A stretch of 6,791 bases of DNA from Gemmatimonadota bacterium (GCA_025361465.1 JANYAG010000161.1:1-6791), one strand, 5' to 3'; counted from the first letter of the stretch, positions 1-6,173 are shown. The notes: generated by a model not told the origin, from the sequence alone. Numbers and translations: made by a program.

Positions 1-101
1 TCATCTGGGAACAGCTCGCCCCGCGACTCCCGGCCGGCCGGCTGTCCTGCATCAGGCTCTGGGAAACTCCGCGCAACTTCGTCGAATACACCGGACCCTG
101 A
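1..101 (+). CDS. 6-pyruvoyl/6-carboxytetrahydropterin synthase family protein, C-terminal fragment
   Basis: Only the last 32 complete codons are in the window (frame begins at base 3, stop TGA at 99-101); the rest lies upstream. The peptide begins IWEQLAP and ends with RLWETPRNFVEYTGP. The aromatic-E-T-P-x-N-x-x-x-Y signature is the typical C-terminal strand of the PTPS/QueD family, in which the Glu anchors the pterin ring. The family converts 7,8-dihydroneopterin triphosphate to 6-pyruvoyltetrahydropterin or to 6-carboxytetrahydropterin; the latter is the queuosine and 7-deazaguanine precursor. The zinc-binding histidines and catalytic Cys/His would lie outside the window, so the exact activity cannot be decided. 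The stop is one base before the ATG of the next gene, so the two are almost certainly co-transcribed. Calling it queD would go beyond the evidence. Confidence 0.72.
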   Translation, partial: IWEQLAPRLPAGRLSCIRLWETPRNFVEYTGP

Positions 102-102
102 C

Positions 103-798
103 ATGACCAAGCCCTTCGCGGGACAGACCATCCTCGTCACCGGCGCATCGCGCGGCATCGGCGCGGTGACCGCCGCCCTCCTCACCCAGCAGGGGGCGCG
201 GGTGATCCGGATGTCGCGCTCGGCGATGCCGGCGGTGCCGCACACCATCGACTTGCAGGTCGACCTCGTCGACCCGCACGCACGGGCCGCCGCCTTCGCC
301 CAGATCAGCGAGCGGTTCGGTGTCCCGGAGGCCATCGTCAGCAATGCCGGCGCGTTCCTGCTGGCGCCGCTGGCGGAGACCAGCGACGACCTCGCGCGGG
401 AACAGATCGCGATCAACCTCGAGGCGCCCCTCGCGCTGGCGCGGCACTTCCTCCCCCCGATGCAGATCCGCGGCAGCGGCAGCCATGTCCTGATCGGCTC
501 GATCGCCGATGCCCAGGGCTTCTCCGGCAACTCCGCCTATGCCGCGTCCAAGTATGGCGTCCGCGGGCTCCACGACGTGCTCACCGAGGAATTCGGCAAC
601 TCGGGGATCCGCTTCTCGCTGATCTCGCCCGGGCCGACCGACACGGCGGCGTGGGATCCCATCAATCCGGATGCGCATGAGGGTTTCACGCGGCGCGACC
701 AGATGCTCCGGCCGGCCGACGTCGCTGAGGCGATCGTCTTTGTCCTGTCGCGGCCGGCTCATGTCCAGGTAAACGTGCTGCGGGTGGGGGCGATCTGA
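103..798 (+). CDS. Short-chain dehydrogenase/reductase (classical SDR), probably NADP(H)-dependent
   Basis: A complete 231-residue Rossmann-fold oxidoreductase. Visible motifs in order are the nucleotide-binding TGASRGIG (13-20), an acidic D54 after strand 3, NAG (81-83), N104 of the catalytic tetrad, catalytic S133, Y146 and K150 in YAASK, and the PG turn (176-177). Arg17 in the glycine loop and Arg39 after strand 2 favour NADP(H) over NAD(H). Length is near the usual 240-250, with a short C-terminal end (VNVLRVGAI), so the substrate lid is small. The ATG sits one base after the stop of the pterin-synthase gene, with no clear Shine-Dalgarno, so translation probably depends on coupling. SDRs are too diverse to name a substrate from sequence. 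The PTPS-like neighbour makes a pterin reductase (sepiapterin-reductase-like or FolM-like) a reasonable hypothesis. Its TGA overlaps a possible CTG start of the next gene. Confidence 0.93.
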   Translation: MTKPFAGQTILVTGASRGIGAVTAALLTQQGARVIRMSRSAMPAVPHTIDLQVDLVDPHARAAAFAQISERFGVPEAIVSNAGAFLLAPLAETSDDLAREQIAINLEAPLALARHFLPPMQIRGSGSHVLIGSIADAQGFSGNSAYAASKYGVRGLHDVLTEEFGNSGIRFSLISPGPTDTAAWDPINPDAHEGFTRRDQMLRPADVAEAIVFVLSRPAHVQVNVLRVGAI

Positions 799-821
799 AG
801 CGAGCAGGGCCGGCAGCCGTC
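795..821 (+). other. Possible N-terminal extension of the M23 protein from a CTG start (CTGA overlap)
   Basis: Reading in frame from CTG 795 adds MKRAGPAAV ahead of MVLTLVASLAAQ. This produces a textbook signal peptide with basic KR, a hydrophobic core and a small-residue cleavage region. The CTG overlaps the SDR stop (TGA 796-798) in the CTGA form, analogous to common ATGA or GTGA coupling junctions. A G-rich stretch at 782-790 could act as a weak Shine-Dalgarno. CTG starts are rare, so this remains a proposal. Confidence 0.5.
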
Positions 822-2336
822 ATGGTGCTGACGCTGGTGGCCTCACTCGCCGCGCAGCGGCGCCCGGTGATGTTGGGTGTCGACTCGGTCGGCCGACCGA
901 TCCGGGTGCTCACCACCCAGCCTCGCGTCAACGGGGAGACGTGGCTCGGCACCTACGGGATGGGGATCTACATCTGTCCGACCAGCCAGCCACGCGACGC
1001 GGCGTGCGCCTGGCGTCGCATCACGCATTCCGACGCGGCGAATTCCCTGTCCCTCGACTTCATCCACGCAATCGCGTTCGGTACGCACGGCGAGATCTGG
1101 TACGGGACCATCGGCAATGGCTGGGGACTCTCGACCGATGACGGCCGGACCTGGAAGAACTGGACCTTTTCCTCGCTTGGTCCGGAGTGGCAGTATGTGG
1201 CGCCAGACGGCATCGTAATTCGCGGCGATACAGTGGTCATCGCCACCGCCGACGGCTTGCAGGTCACCACCACCAACGGCGCCCACTGGATCGCAATCGG
1301 CGACGCCATCGGTCCGGCGGCCAAGGGCCCGGCCGACACCGCGATCGAAGTGCTGCCGAATGAATACGTGACGCAGCTTTCTGCCGGCCCGAAGGGCTGG
1401 CTGGTGCAGCATCTCCGGGGCAGCACTCGGCTCGATCTGGCCGGCTGCCTGCGCCGGGCGGAGGGCCACGCCACCGCAACATGCGTCGGGTCCAACCATG
1501 CCGCACCGCGGCGACCAGAGCCCTTCGGGCTGGTGCCGGTACGGAAAGCGCTGGCCGGCAGTGCTCGTGGCTGGTCACCCTGGTTTGCCCGGCCGATCGC
1601 GCCGGAGGACAACGGCCTGGTCGACCAGACATACCGCTGGGGCTCGACGATGGGCGGCACCTTCCAGCCGCATCAAGGTCTCGACTTCAACACGCCCGAC
1701 GGGACTCCCGTCCACGCGATCGGCGACGGCGTCGTCGTGTATGCCGGCCGCGCCGAACAGGGCGCCCTCACGGTCGCGATCCAGCATGACACCATGCTGG
1801 TCGTGGGCGATCGGCAATATTTCGTGTTCTCGGTGTACTACCACAACTCGGCGTTGCTGACCCACGTCGGCGCGCGGGTGCATCGTGGCGAGGTGATCTC
1901 CCAGGTCGGGCACACCGGCCGGGCGACCAACGATCACCTGCACCTCGAAGTGCACGCGGCCCCGACCGACTCGATCAGTGCGATCGTGGATTCCCTCAAC
2001 CGCTATCCCTCCTACACCACCAACAGCGAACTCTGGATTGCACCACTGCCGGGCACCGGGCTCGTGGCGGGGACGGTCATTGGCGCCGATGGCCAGCCGG
2101 TGCCGCAGGCCCGGGTGTACGGCCTCATCAAGCCGGTGCCGCGCGAGACACCCTACGCCTTTGCGGAGACGTATGGGCCGCGCAATCATCCGCATCCCAA
2201 GTACGGCGAGCACTTTGCCGTGTCGGACGTCCCGCCGGGTTCGTACGACGCGTTCGTCATCCTTGCGGGCAAGGAAATTCACCGGACGGTCGTGGTCCGT
2301 CCCGGGCGAATGACCTGGGTCGACTTCAAGCCCTGA
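822..2336 (+). CDS. Secreted M23-family metallopeptidase with N-terminal Asp-box propeller-like region and C-terminal beta-sandwich
   Basis: From this ATG the protein has 504 residues. Residues 25-160 carry propeller-like strands, including an Asp-box (STDDGRTW, 104-111) and a degenerate copy (TTTNGAHW, 149-156). Residues 272-380 are an M23 (LytM/lysostaphin-type) domain with every key residue present: zinc ligands H284 and D288 (HxxxD) and H374, plus H341 and H372 (HLH) as catalytic histidines. It should therefore be an active zinc endopeptidase, most likely acting on peptidoglycan cross-links outside the cytoplasm. Residues 411-504 resemble a carboxypeptidase-regulatory-like or Ig-like sandwich (GTVIGADGQPVPQARV, PPGSYDAF). 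Cysteines 52, 62, 209 and 221 could form disulfides. Starting here, the N-terminus is hydrophobic but lacks a basic n-region. A CTG at 795 would supply one, so the real start may be upstream. No other ATG, GTG or TTG lies between 795 and 822. Confidence 0.9.
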   Translation: MVLTLVASLAAQRRPVMLGVDSVGRPIRVLTTQPRVNGETWLGTYGMGIYICPTSQPRDAACAWRRITHSDAANSLSLDFIHAIAFGTHGEIWYGTIGNGWGLSTDDGRTWKNWTFSSLGPEWQYVAPDGIVIRGDTVVIATADGLQVTTTNGAHWIAIGDAIGPAAKGPADTAIEVLPNEYVTQLSAGPKGWLVQHLRGSTRLDLAGCLRRAEGHATATCVGSNHAAPRRPEPFGLVPVRKALAGSARGWSPWFARPIAPEDNGLVDQTYRWGSTMGGTFQPHQGLDFNTPDGTPVHAIGDGVVVYAGRAEQGALTVAIQHDTMLVVGDRQYFVFSVYYHNSALLTHVGARVHRGEVISQVGHTGRATNDHLHLEVHAAPTDSISAIVDSLNRYPSYTTNSELWIAPLPGTGLVAGTVIGADGQPVPQARVYGLIKPVPRETPYAFAETYGPRNHPHPKYGEHFAVSDVPPGSYDAFVILAGKEIHRTVVVRPGRMTWVDFKP

Positions 2337-2343
2337 ACGCATC

Positions 2344-2922
2344 GTGTTCATCGAGTTGACTGATCACCTCCGCTGCCCCGGCGATCACGCCGAGGCCTTT
2401 CTCGTGCTGTTGCCGGACCGGATGGACGGCCGTCGCGTCACGGCCGGGCATCTTGGCTGTCCGTACTGCGGCTGGAGTACCTCGTGGGACGGCGGCCCGG
2501 CGGATTTCGGCGGCGGTCGGCGTCTCGATGGTGAGGTGCCATTCGATGCCGCAGCGGCGCACGCCATGCTCGGAATCGACGGCCCGGGTGGATGGGTGGC
2601 CCTGGTGGGCCGGGCGGCGTCCCTCGCCCCGCAGCTGGAGACGCTGCTGCCCCAGGTCGGCATCGTGGCGATCAATCCGCCACCGCCCCTGGCGGACGGC
2701 GGCGCGGTGAGCATCGTGACCAGCGGCAGCTGGCCGATCAAGACCCACGCGTTGCGCGGAGCGGTGGTGGGCCTCGATGCGAGCGAGTGGCTGCCGGCGG
2801 CGCTGGTCTCGGTCCTGCCGGCACGGCACCTGGTGGGGGAGGGGACGCCGCCGACCAATCTCGGCGGCACGCTGCTGGCGACTGGCGGCGGAGTCTGGGT
2901 GGCTCAGGCCGGTTCGGCGTAG
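2344..2922 (+). CDS. Zinc-ribbon protein of unknown function (Trm112-like N-terminus, 192 aa)
   Basis: I do not recognise a named family for the whole protein. The N-terminus resembles a Trm112-like or rubredoxin-type zinc ribbon: LRCPGDH supplies C11 and H15, and CPYCG supplies C39 and C42, so a C/H-C-C site is likely. Residues 75-190 alternate hydrophobic strands with Gly/Pro turns (GGWVALVGR, VGIVAINPPPP, GGGVWVAQ). The pattern recalls a class I methyltransferase fold that has lost its glycine-rich SAM motif, but this is only a resemblance. There is no signal peptide or membrane segment, so it is probably cytoplasmic. The GTG start is chosen because it is 7 bases after the M23 stop and begins just before the zinc ribbon; there is no clear Shine-Dalgarno. 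Its last 19 bases overlap the 3' end of the opposing acyl-CoA synthetase gene. Confidence 0.8.
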   Translation: MFIELTDHLRCPGDHAEAFLVLLPDRMDGRRVTAGHLGCPYCGWSTSWDGGPADFGGGRRLDGEVPFDAAAAHAMLGIDGPGGWVALVGRAASLAPQLETLLPQVGIVAINPPPPLADGGAVSIVTSGSWPIKTHALRGAVVGLDASEWLPAALVSVLPARHLVGEGTPPTNLGGTLLATGGGVWVAQAGSA

Positions 2923-4697
2923 AGCGCTTCGATCAGTTCCCGGTTGTGATCTTCGACCACGCGACGCTTCACCTTCATGGTCGGAGTGAGTTCGCCCGCT
3001 TCGATGCTGAAATCCCGTGGCAGGATCAGGAACTTCTTGGGTGTCTCGAATTGGGCGAGGTCGCGCAGGCTCTTGCGCGCTTCCCGCTCGAGCTTCTCCC
3101 GTACTTCCGGTACCGTGATCAATCCCTCGGGTGAGCCCGACGGCAGGTGCTTGCCGGTCAGCCAGGTGCCCAGCGTGTAGAAGTTCGGCACCAGGATCAT
3201 GACCGGGAACTTCCGCTTGTCGCCGAGCATGACGGCATTGGTGATGAACTTGTTGGTCTTGAGCATCCCCTCGATCGGTTGGGGCGCGATGTTCTTGCCA
3301 CCCGCCGTGACGATGAGATCTTTCTTGCGGTCGGTGATCCGGAGACAACCGTCGTTGTCGATCAGGCCGATGTCGCCGGTATGGAACCACCCCTCCCGGT
3401 CGATTGCCTCGGCAGTGGCCTCGGGCTTGTTATAGTAGCCCTTCATCACGTGCGGGCCGCGCGTGAGGATTTCGCCGTCGCCGGCGATGGTCACCTCGAC
3501 GCCCGGGATCGGCCGGCCGACGGTCCCCGGCTTGAGCATGGCGAAGGTGTTGACGCTGATGACCGGCGACGTCTCGGTCAGTCCGTACCCTTCGAGCACC
3601 GGCAGGCCGGCCGCCAGGAAGAAGCGACAGATGTCCTGCCCCAGGGGCGCGCCGCCGGACACCATGAAGCGGATGCGCCCACCCATGATGCCCCGGAGCT
3701 TCCGGAAGACCAGCAGGTTGGCGAGGGTGTAGCCGAGGGCGAGCCCGATCGGGACGCGGCGCTTGGCGAGGCGGTATTCGAGCCGAGTCTCGCCGGTCGC
3801 CCGGGCCCACTCGAAGACGGCGCGGGTCAGGCCGCTGTGCGCGGTCATGCCCTGGAGCACGCGCGCGTAGATCTTCTCGTACAGGCGCGGTACCGACGCG
3901 AGCAGGGTTGGCCGCACTTCCCGCAGCTCGACGGGGACCGCGTCGCCATTGGTGGCGTAGTTGATGATCGAGCCGGCCGAAAACATCAGGAAGTGCCCGA
4001 CCATTCGCTCGAAGATGTGGCAGAGCGGCAGGAACGAGAGACATTCGTCGCTCGGCCCGATGGTGAGCAGGGTCAGGGCGGAGTTGATGTTGCTGGCGAT
4101 GTTGCCATGCGTGAGCATCACCCCCTTGGGATCGCCGGTGGTGCCTGAGGTGTAGATCAGCGTCGCCAGGTCATCCGGATGGGCCGCGAGCGCCTCGGCT
4201 TCCCAGTTCGCCAGGTGCCCGACGGTCGCGGCGCCACGGCTCTCCAGGTCGTCGAGTGACAGCACGCCCTCGGGAAGTGGCCCGTGGTCGAAGCTGATCA
4301 CATGCTGCAGGCCGGGCAGTTCGGATCGAACCGAGAGGACCTTGTCGAGCTGGTCGCGATTCGACACGAAGATGCCGCGTGCGCCGGAGTCCTTCAGGAT
4401 GTAGGCGATCTGTTGCGCCGGCAGCGAGGGGTAGATCGACACGGCGATCAGGCGCGCGGTGAGGCAGGCGTAGTCGGCAATCGCCCACTCGGGGCGGTTC
4501 TCCGACAGGATGGCGATCCGGTCGCCGGCCGCGAAGCCCAGTTTACGAAGCGCGGCGTTGGTGTGCCGAACTCGGGCCAGGAAATCGACGCGCTGGATGT
4601 CTTGCCAGGCGCCCTCCACCTTGCGGCGCATCACCACGTGCCGCGAGGCGTCGTTCGCCGCGGTGAAGAAGAGTTCGTTGAGGGTGGCAGGTGGCAT
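2904..4697 (-). CDS. Long-chain acyl-CoA synthetase (AMP-forming, FadD15-like)
   Basis: A complete 597-residue ANL-superfamily enzyme that would activate a fatty acid to acyl-AMP and then acyl-CoA, acting in the cytoplasm or at the inner membrane. All core motifs are present: the phosphate loop YTSGTTGDPKG (182-192), SGGAPL (347-352), the adenine and acyl-binding YGLTETSP (371-378), TGD with D442, the hinge DRKKD (456-460), and catalytic K575 in GELTPTMKVKR. Length and the TPTMKVKR ending match the long-chain (FadD15/ACSL-like) branch rather than acetyl-CoA synthetase. Fatty acid is the best-supported substrate class, but chain length cannot be read. The ATG has a good Shine-Dalgarno (GAAGGG, 6 bases upstream, inside the previous gene) and overlaps the lipoprotein stop by one base (TGATG). 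It is the last gene of the TPR-lipoprotein-synthetase operon. Confidence 0.95.
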   Translation of the reverse strand: MPPATLNELFFTAANDASRHVVMRRKVEGAWQDIQRVDFLARVRHTNAALRKLGFAAGDRIAILSENRPEWAIADYACLTARLIAVSIYPSLPAQQIAYILKDSGARGIFVSNRDQLDKVLSVRSELPGLQHVISFDHGPLPEGVLSLDDLESRGAATVGHLANWEAEALAAHPDDLATLIYTSGTTGDPKGVMLTHGNIASNINSALTLLTIGPSDECLSFLPLCHIFERMVGHFLMFSAGSIINYATNGDAVPVELREVRPTLLASVPRLYEKIYARVLQGMTAHSGLTRAVFEWARATGETRLEYRLAKRRVPIGLALGYTLANLLVFRKLRGIMGGRIRFMVSGGAPLGQDICRFFLAAGLPVLEGYGLTETSPVISVNTFAMLKPGTVGRPIPGVEVTIAGDGEILTRGPHVMKGYYNKPEATAEAIDREGWFHTGDIGLIDNDGCLRITDRKKDLIVTAGGKNIAPQPIEGMLKTNKFITNAVMLGDKRKFPVMILVPNFYTLGTWLTGKHLPSGSPEGLITVPEVREKLEREARKSLRDLAQFETPKKFLILPRDFSIEAGELTPTMKVKRRVVEDHNRELIEALYAEPA

Positions 4698-5068
4698 CAG
4701 CGACCCTTCGGCAGGACGAGTGTCGTCAAGGCGGGAGCGAGCAGGAGCGTGAGGGGGTCGGAGTGCAGCGTGCCGACGGACGCTTGGACGCGGGCCGTTC
4801 CGGTGCTCTGGCGTGGCGTGACGACGCCGCGAATCGAGTCTACGGTGACGGCGGCCGTGTCGACGGTGAACCAGCGGATCACGCCGGCCACCGAGTCACC
4901 CTGCTGGTTGAGCGCTCGGGCATGAAGCGTCACGGAATCGCCGAGGCGGAGGGTCAGCGAGGACGGCGTCCGGACCTCGATGGCGACGATGCCGCTGCCC
5001 GTCGTCGGCAGGCTGCTGCACCCGACCAGCAGGCTAGCCGCTGCGAGGCCAAGTCCGCGGGTCTTCAC
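4697..5068 (-). CDS. Small lipoprotein with bacterial Ig-like (Big2-type) domain
   Basis: A complete 123-residue protein starting with GTG. It opens with MKTRGLGLAAASLLVGC, a lipoprotein signal peptide with lipobox LVGC at C17. Ser follows at +2, which in Gram-negatives usually means sorting to the outer membrane. Residues 27-112 look like one Big2-type domain: strands around GIVAIEVRTP, a GDSVTLHARALNQQGDSV segment, the central Trp (IRWFTVD), GVVTP, then TARVQASVG. This pattern is common in surface and adhesion proteins, where such domains usually occur in tandem; a single copy is short. It has no catalytic residues, so a structural or binding role is likely but unproven. The start overlaps the TPR gene stop by 4 bases (GTGA) and its own stop overlaps the next ATG (TGATG), so translation is probably coupled on both sides. 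Confidence 0.88.
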   Translation of the reverse strand: MKTRGLGLAAASLLVGCSSLPTTGSGIVAIEVRTPSSLTLRLGDSVTLHARALNQQGDSVAGVIRWFTVDTAAVTVDSIRGVVTPRQSTGTARVQASVGTLHSDPLTLLLAPALTTLVLPKGR

Positions 5069-5517
5069 GCCAGGTCGCCTTCGGCCGCGGCCGGCGCGGC
5101 GCCGCCCTCGATGCGTTCGAGGGTATCGCGGGCGTGGTTGACCCAGCGCGCCATCTCCGGGTCACGGGCCGGCATCTCCAGGAAGGTGCGCAGGTGCTCG
5201 GCGGCCCGTTCGGTGTCGCCGCGCTTCAGCAGCAGGAAGGCGAGACCGTAGTGGGCGCCGGCCAGTTCCGGCGCGAGGTCGAGGGCGCGACGATAGTGTC
5301 GGATCGCCTCTTCGCGCCGCCCGGTGCGGGAAAGGGCGATGGCGATGAACTGGAGGATCTTGACGCTGTTCGGCTGGTCGCGCAGGGCGAGCTGATAGGA
5401 AGTGACGGCACCCTCGTAGTCGCCCTGGCGCTCCAGGGCGAGACCTTCGTTGAGGTAGTCGAGCCGCTGGGGCTTGACCGCTTCCTCACCGGAGAGAATT
5501 CGTTTCCACCAGCTCAT
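5065..5517 (-). CDS. Tetratricopeptide-repeat (TPR) protein, 150 aa
   Basis: A compact cytoplasmic protein with about three tandem TPR units. They run over LDYLNEGLALERQGDYEGAV, then VKILQFIAIALSRTGRREEA, then AGAHYGLAFLLLKRGDTERA, each followed by the second helix and an N/DP-type turn. TPRs are protein-protein scaffolds, and no enzymatic domain is attached. The start is set at MSWWKRILSG because a Shine-Dalgarno (GAGGT, 9 bases upstream) precedes it. A longer in-frame version from 5574 would begin inside the promoter spacer and adds an Arg-rich, unstructured leader, so it is unlikely. This is the first gene of the minus-strand operon and overlaps the lipoprotein start by 4 bases. Possible roles include assembly or envelope scaffolding beside the lipoprotein, but the sequence does not show a partner. 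Confidence 0.88.
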   Translation of the reverse strand: MSWWKRILSGEEAVKPQRLDYLNEGLALERQGDYEGAVTSYQLALRDQPNSVKILQFIAIALSRTGRREEAIRHYRRALDLAPELAGAHYGLAFLLLKRGDTERAAEHLRTFLEMPARDPEMARWVNHARDTLERIEGGAAPAAAEGDLA

Positions 5518-5552
5518 GCGGGCAGGACCTCGACGCCGGAGGGCAAGTGGGA

Positions 5553-5581
5553 AAGCTAGGCCTCGTGGCCACATGAGGCAA
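5553..5581 (-). promoter_or_regulatory. Putative sigma-70-type promoter for the TPR-lipoprotein-synthetase operon
   Basis: Read on the minus strand there is TTGCCT (5581-5576), a 17-base spacer, then TAGCTT (5558-5553). This predicts transcription starting near 5546, about 30 bases before the TPR ATG and leaving room for its GAGGT Shine-Dalgarno. The -35 keeps the strong TTG, and the -10 keeps T, A and final T. No transcript evidence is available. Confidence 0.45.
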
Positions 5582-5591
5582 CGCGATTGCC
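5577..5591. promoter_or_regulatory. Inverted repeat GGCAA-N5-TTGCC between the divergent -35 elements
   Basis: A perfect 5-base inverted repeat with a 5-base centre (cgcga) overlaps both proposed -35 boxes. It could be an operator controlling both directions. The simpler reading is that it is only a consequence of two facing -35 boxes. Confidence 0.3.
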
Positions 5592-5616
5592 CGCAGCTCG
5601 CCGCGCCGTGTAGCTT
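5587..5616 (+). promoter_or_regulatory. Putative sigma-70-type promoter for the phosphoribosyltransferase gene
   Basis: On the plus strand there is TTGCCC (5587-5592), an 18-base spacer, then TAGCTT (5611-5616). This would start transcription near 5623, about 35 bases before the ATG. The -10 hexamer is identical to the one proposed for the divergent operon, which adds a little support to both. Confidence 0.4.
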
Positions 5617-5647
5617 CGCCTAGGCTCAATGGTCCGAGCCGACATCC

Positions 5648-5653
5648 GGAGGG
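5648..5653 (+). promoter_or_regulatory. Shine-Dalgarno of the phosphoribosyltransferase gene
   Basis: GGAGGG, 4 bases before the ATG at 5658, is the strongest ribosome binding site in the window. It fixes the start of the phosphoribosyltransferase and suggests efficient independent translation, unlike the coupled starts elsewhere. Confidence 0.75.
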
Positions 5654-5657
5654 TCCC

Positions 5658-6167
5658 ATGCCCCGCCTGCGCCCCGAACCCACCCGCGACATTCTTGAAG
5701 TGGATTGGCCGTTCTTTGGCGAGTTGTGCCGGGCCCTGGCCCTGCATGTGGCCAAGAGCTACGACCCGGACCTGATCGTCGGAATTGCCAAGGCTGGGGT
5801 GATTCCCGCCGCGATCATCGCGTCGATCCTCCAGCGGGAGTTCGTCTCGATCGCGATCGCCCGACCGCGTGCCGGGGCCGAACCGGAACTGGTGCAGGCG
5901 CCGCCGAACACCATCAAGGGGAAGCGCCTGCTCCTGGTCGACGAGACGTGCGACACCGGCGACACCTTCAAGCTGGCGCTGCACACCGTCAAGGGGATGA
6001 AGCCGGCGGATGTTCGCACGGCCTCCTCCTTCATGACCGGGCGCTGGCGTCCCGATTTCCATGCCTTCGAGACCGAGAAGGCGATCGTGCTGCCATGGGA
6101 CCGCGAGATCATCGAGGACGGCGAGCTGGTGGTGCGGCCCGATTTGCGTGCGTGGCTGGCGCGCTGA
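5658..6167 (+). CDS. Purine (xanthine/hypoxanthine-guanine type) phosphoribosyltransferase
   Basis: A complete 169-residue type I phosphoribosyltransferase. It would transfer ribose 5-phosphate from PRPP to a purine base in salvage. The PRPP loop is LLLVDETCDTGDTF (91-104), with acidic pair D95/E96 and D99 in the position of the general acid/base of E. coli Gpt, followed by T100-G101-D102-T103. A phosphate-binding loop I is seen at GIAKAGVIPA (42-51), where the usual RGG is KAG. The C-terminal PDF...LPWDRE (132-150) resembles the PDYY...FPWE base-binding segment of xanthine and archaeal-type enzymes. The aromatic residue usually just before that IVFPW appears to be Ala142, so base preference is uncertain. 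It is a single-gene unit with its own promoter and a strong GGAGGG, transcribed away from the TPR operon. Confidence 0.85.
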   Translation: MPRLRPEPTRDILEVDWPFFGELCRALALHVAKSYDPDLIVGIAKAGVIPAAIIASILQREFVSIAIARPRAGAEPELVQAPPNTIKGKRLLLVDETCDTGDTFKLALHTVKGMKPADVRTASSFMTGRWRPDFHAFETEKAIVLPWDREIIEDGELVVRPDLRAWLAR

Positions 6168-6173
6168 CCGCCA

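Noticed and set aside
52..762. 236-residue minus-strand open frame opposite the SDR gene
   Set aside because: Arg/Asp/Gly-rich low-complexity product with no domain. The plus frame carries all SDR motifs, so this is a high-G+C shadow.
1575..2351. 258-residue minus-strand open frame opposite the M23 gene
   Set aside because: Lies antisense to the intact M23 catalytic motifs and has no recognisable fold or ribosome binding site.
2326..3390. 354-residue minus-strand frame spanning the acyl-CoA synthetase 3' end and the zinc-ribbon gene
   Set aside because: It is the synthetase sequence read in a shifted frame, then antisense to the zinc-ribbon gene. The true frame is intact to its own stop, so there is no frameshift.
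3147..4148. 333-residue plus-strand open frame inside the acyl-CoA synthetase
   Set aside because: Asp/Glu/Arg-rich antisense shadow of a clearly conserved enzyme, caused by codon bias.
5518..5574. 19-residue longer N-terminus of the TPR protein from ATG 5574
   Set aside because: It would start between the proposed -35 and -10 elements, lacks a ribosome binding site and adds an Arg/Pro-rich leader. The ATG at 5517 has GAGGT at 9 bases.
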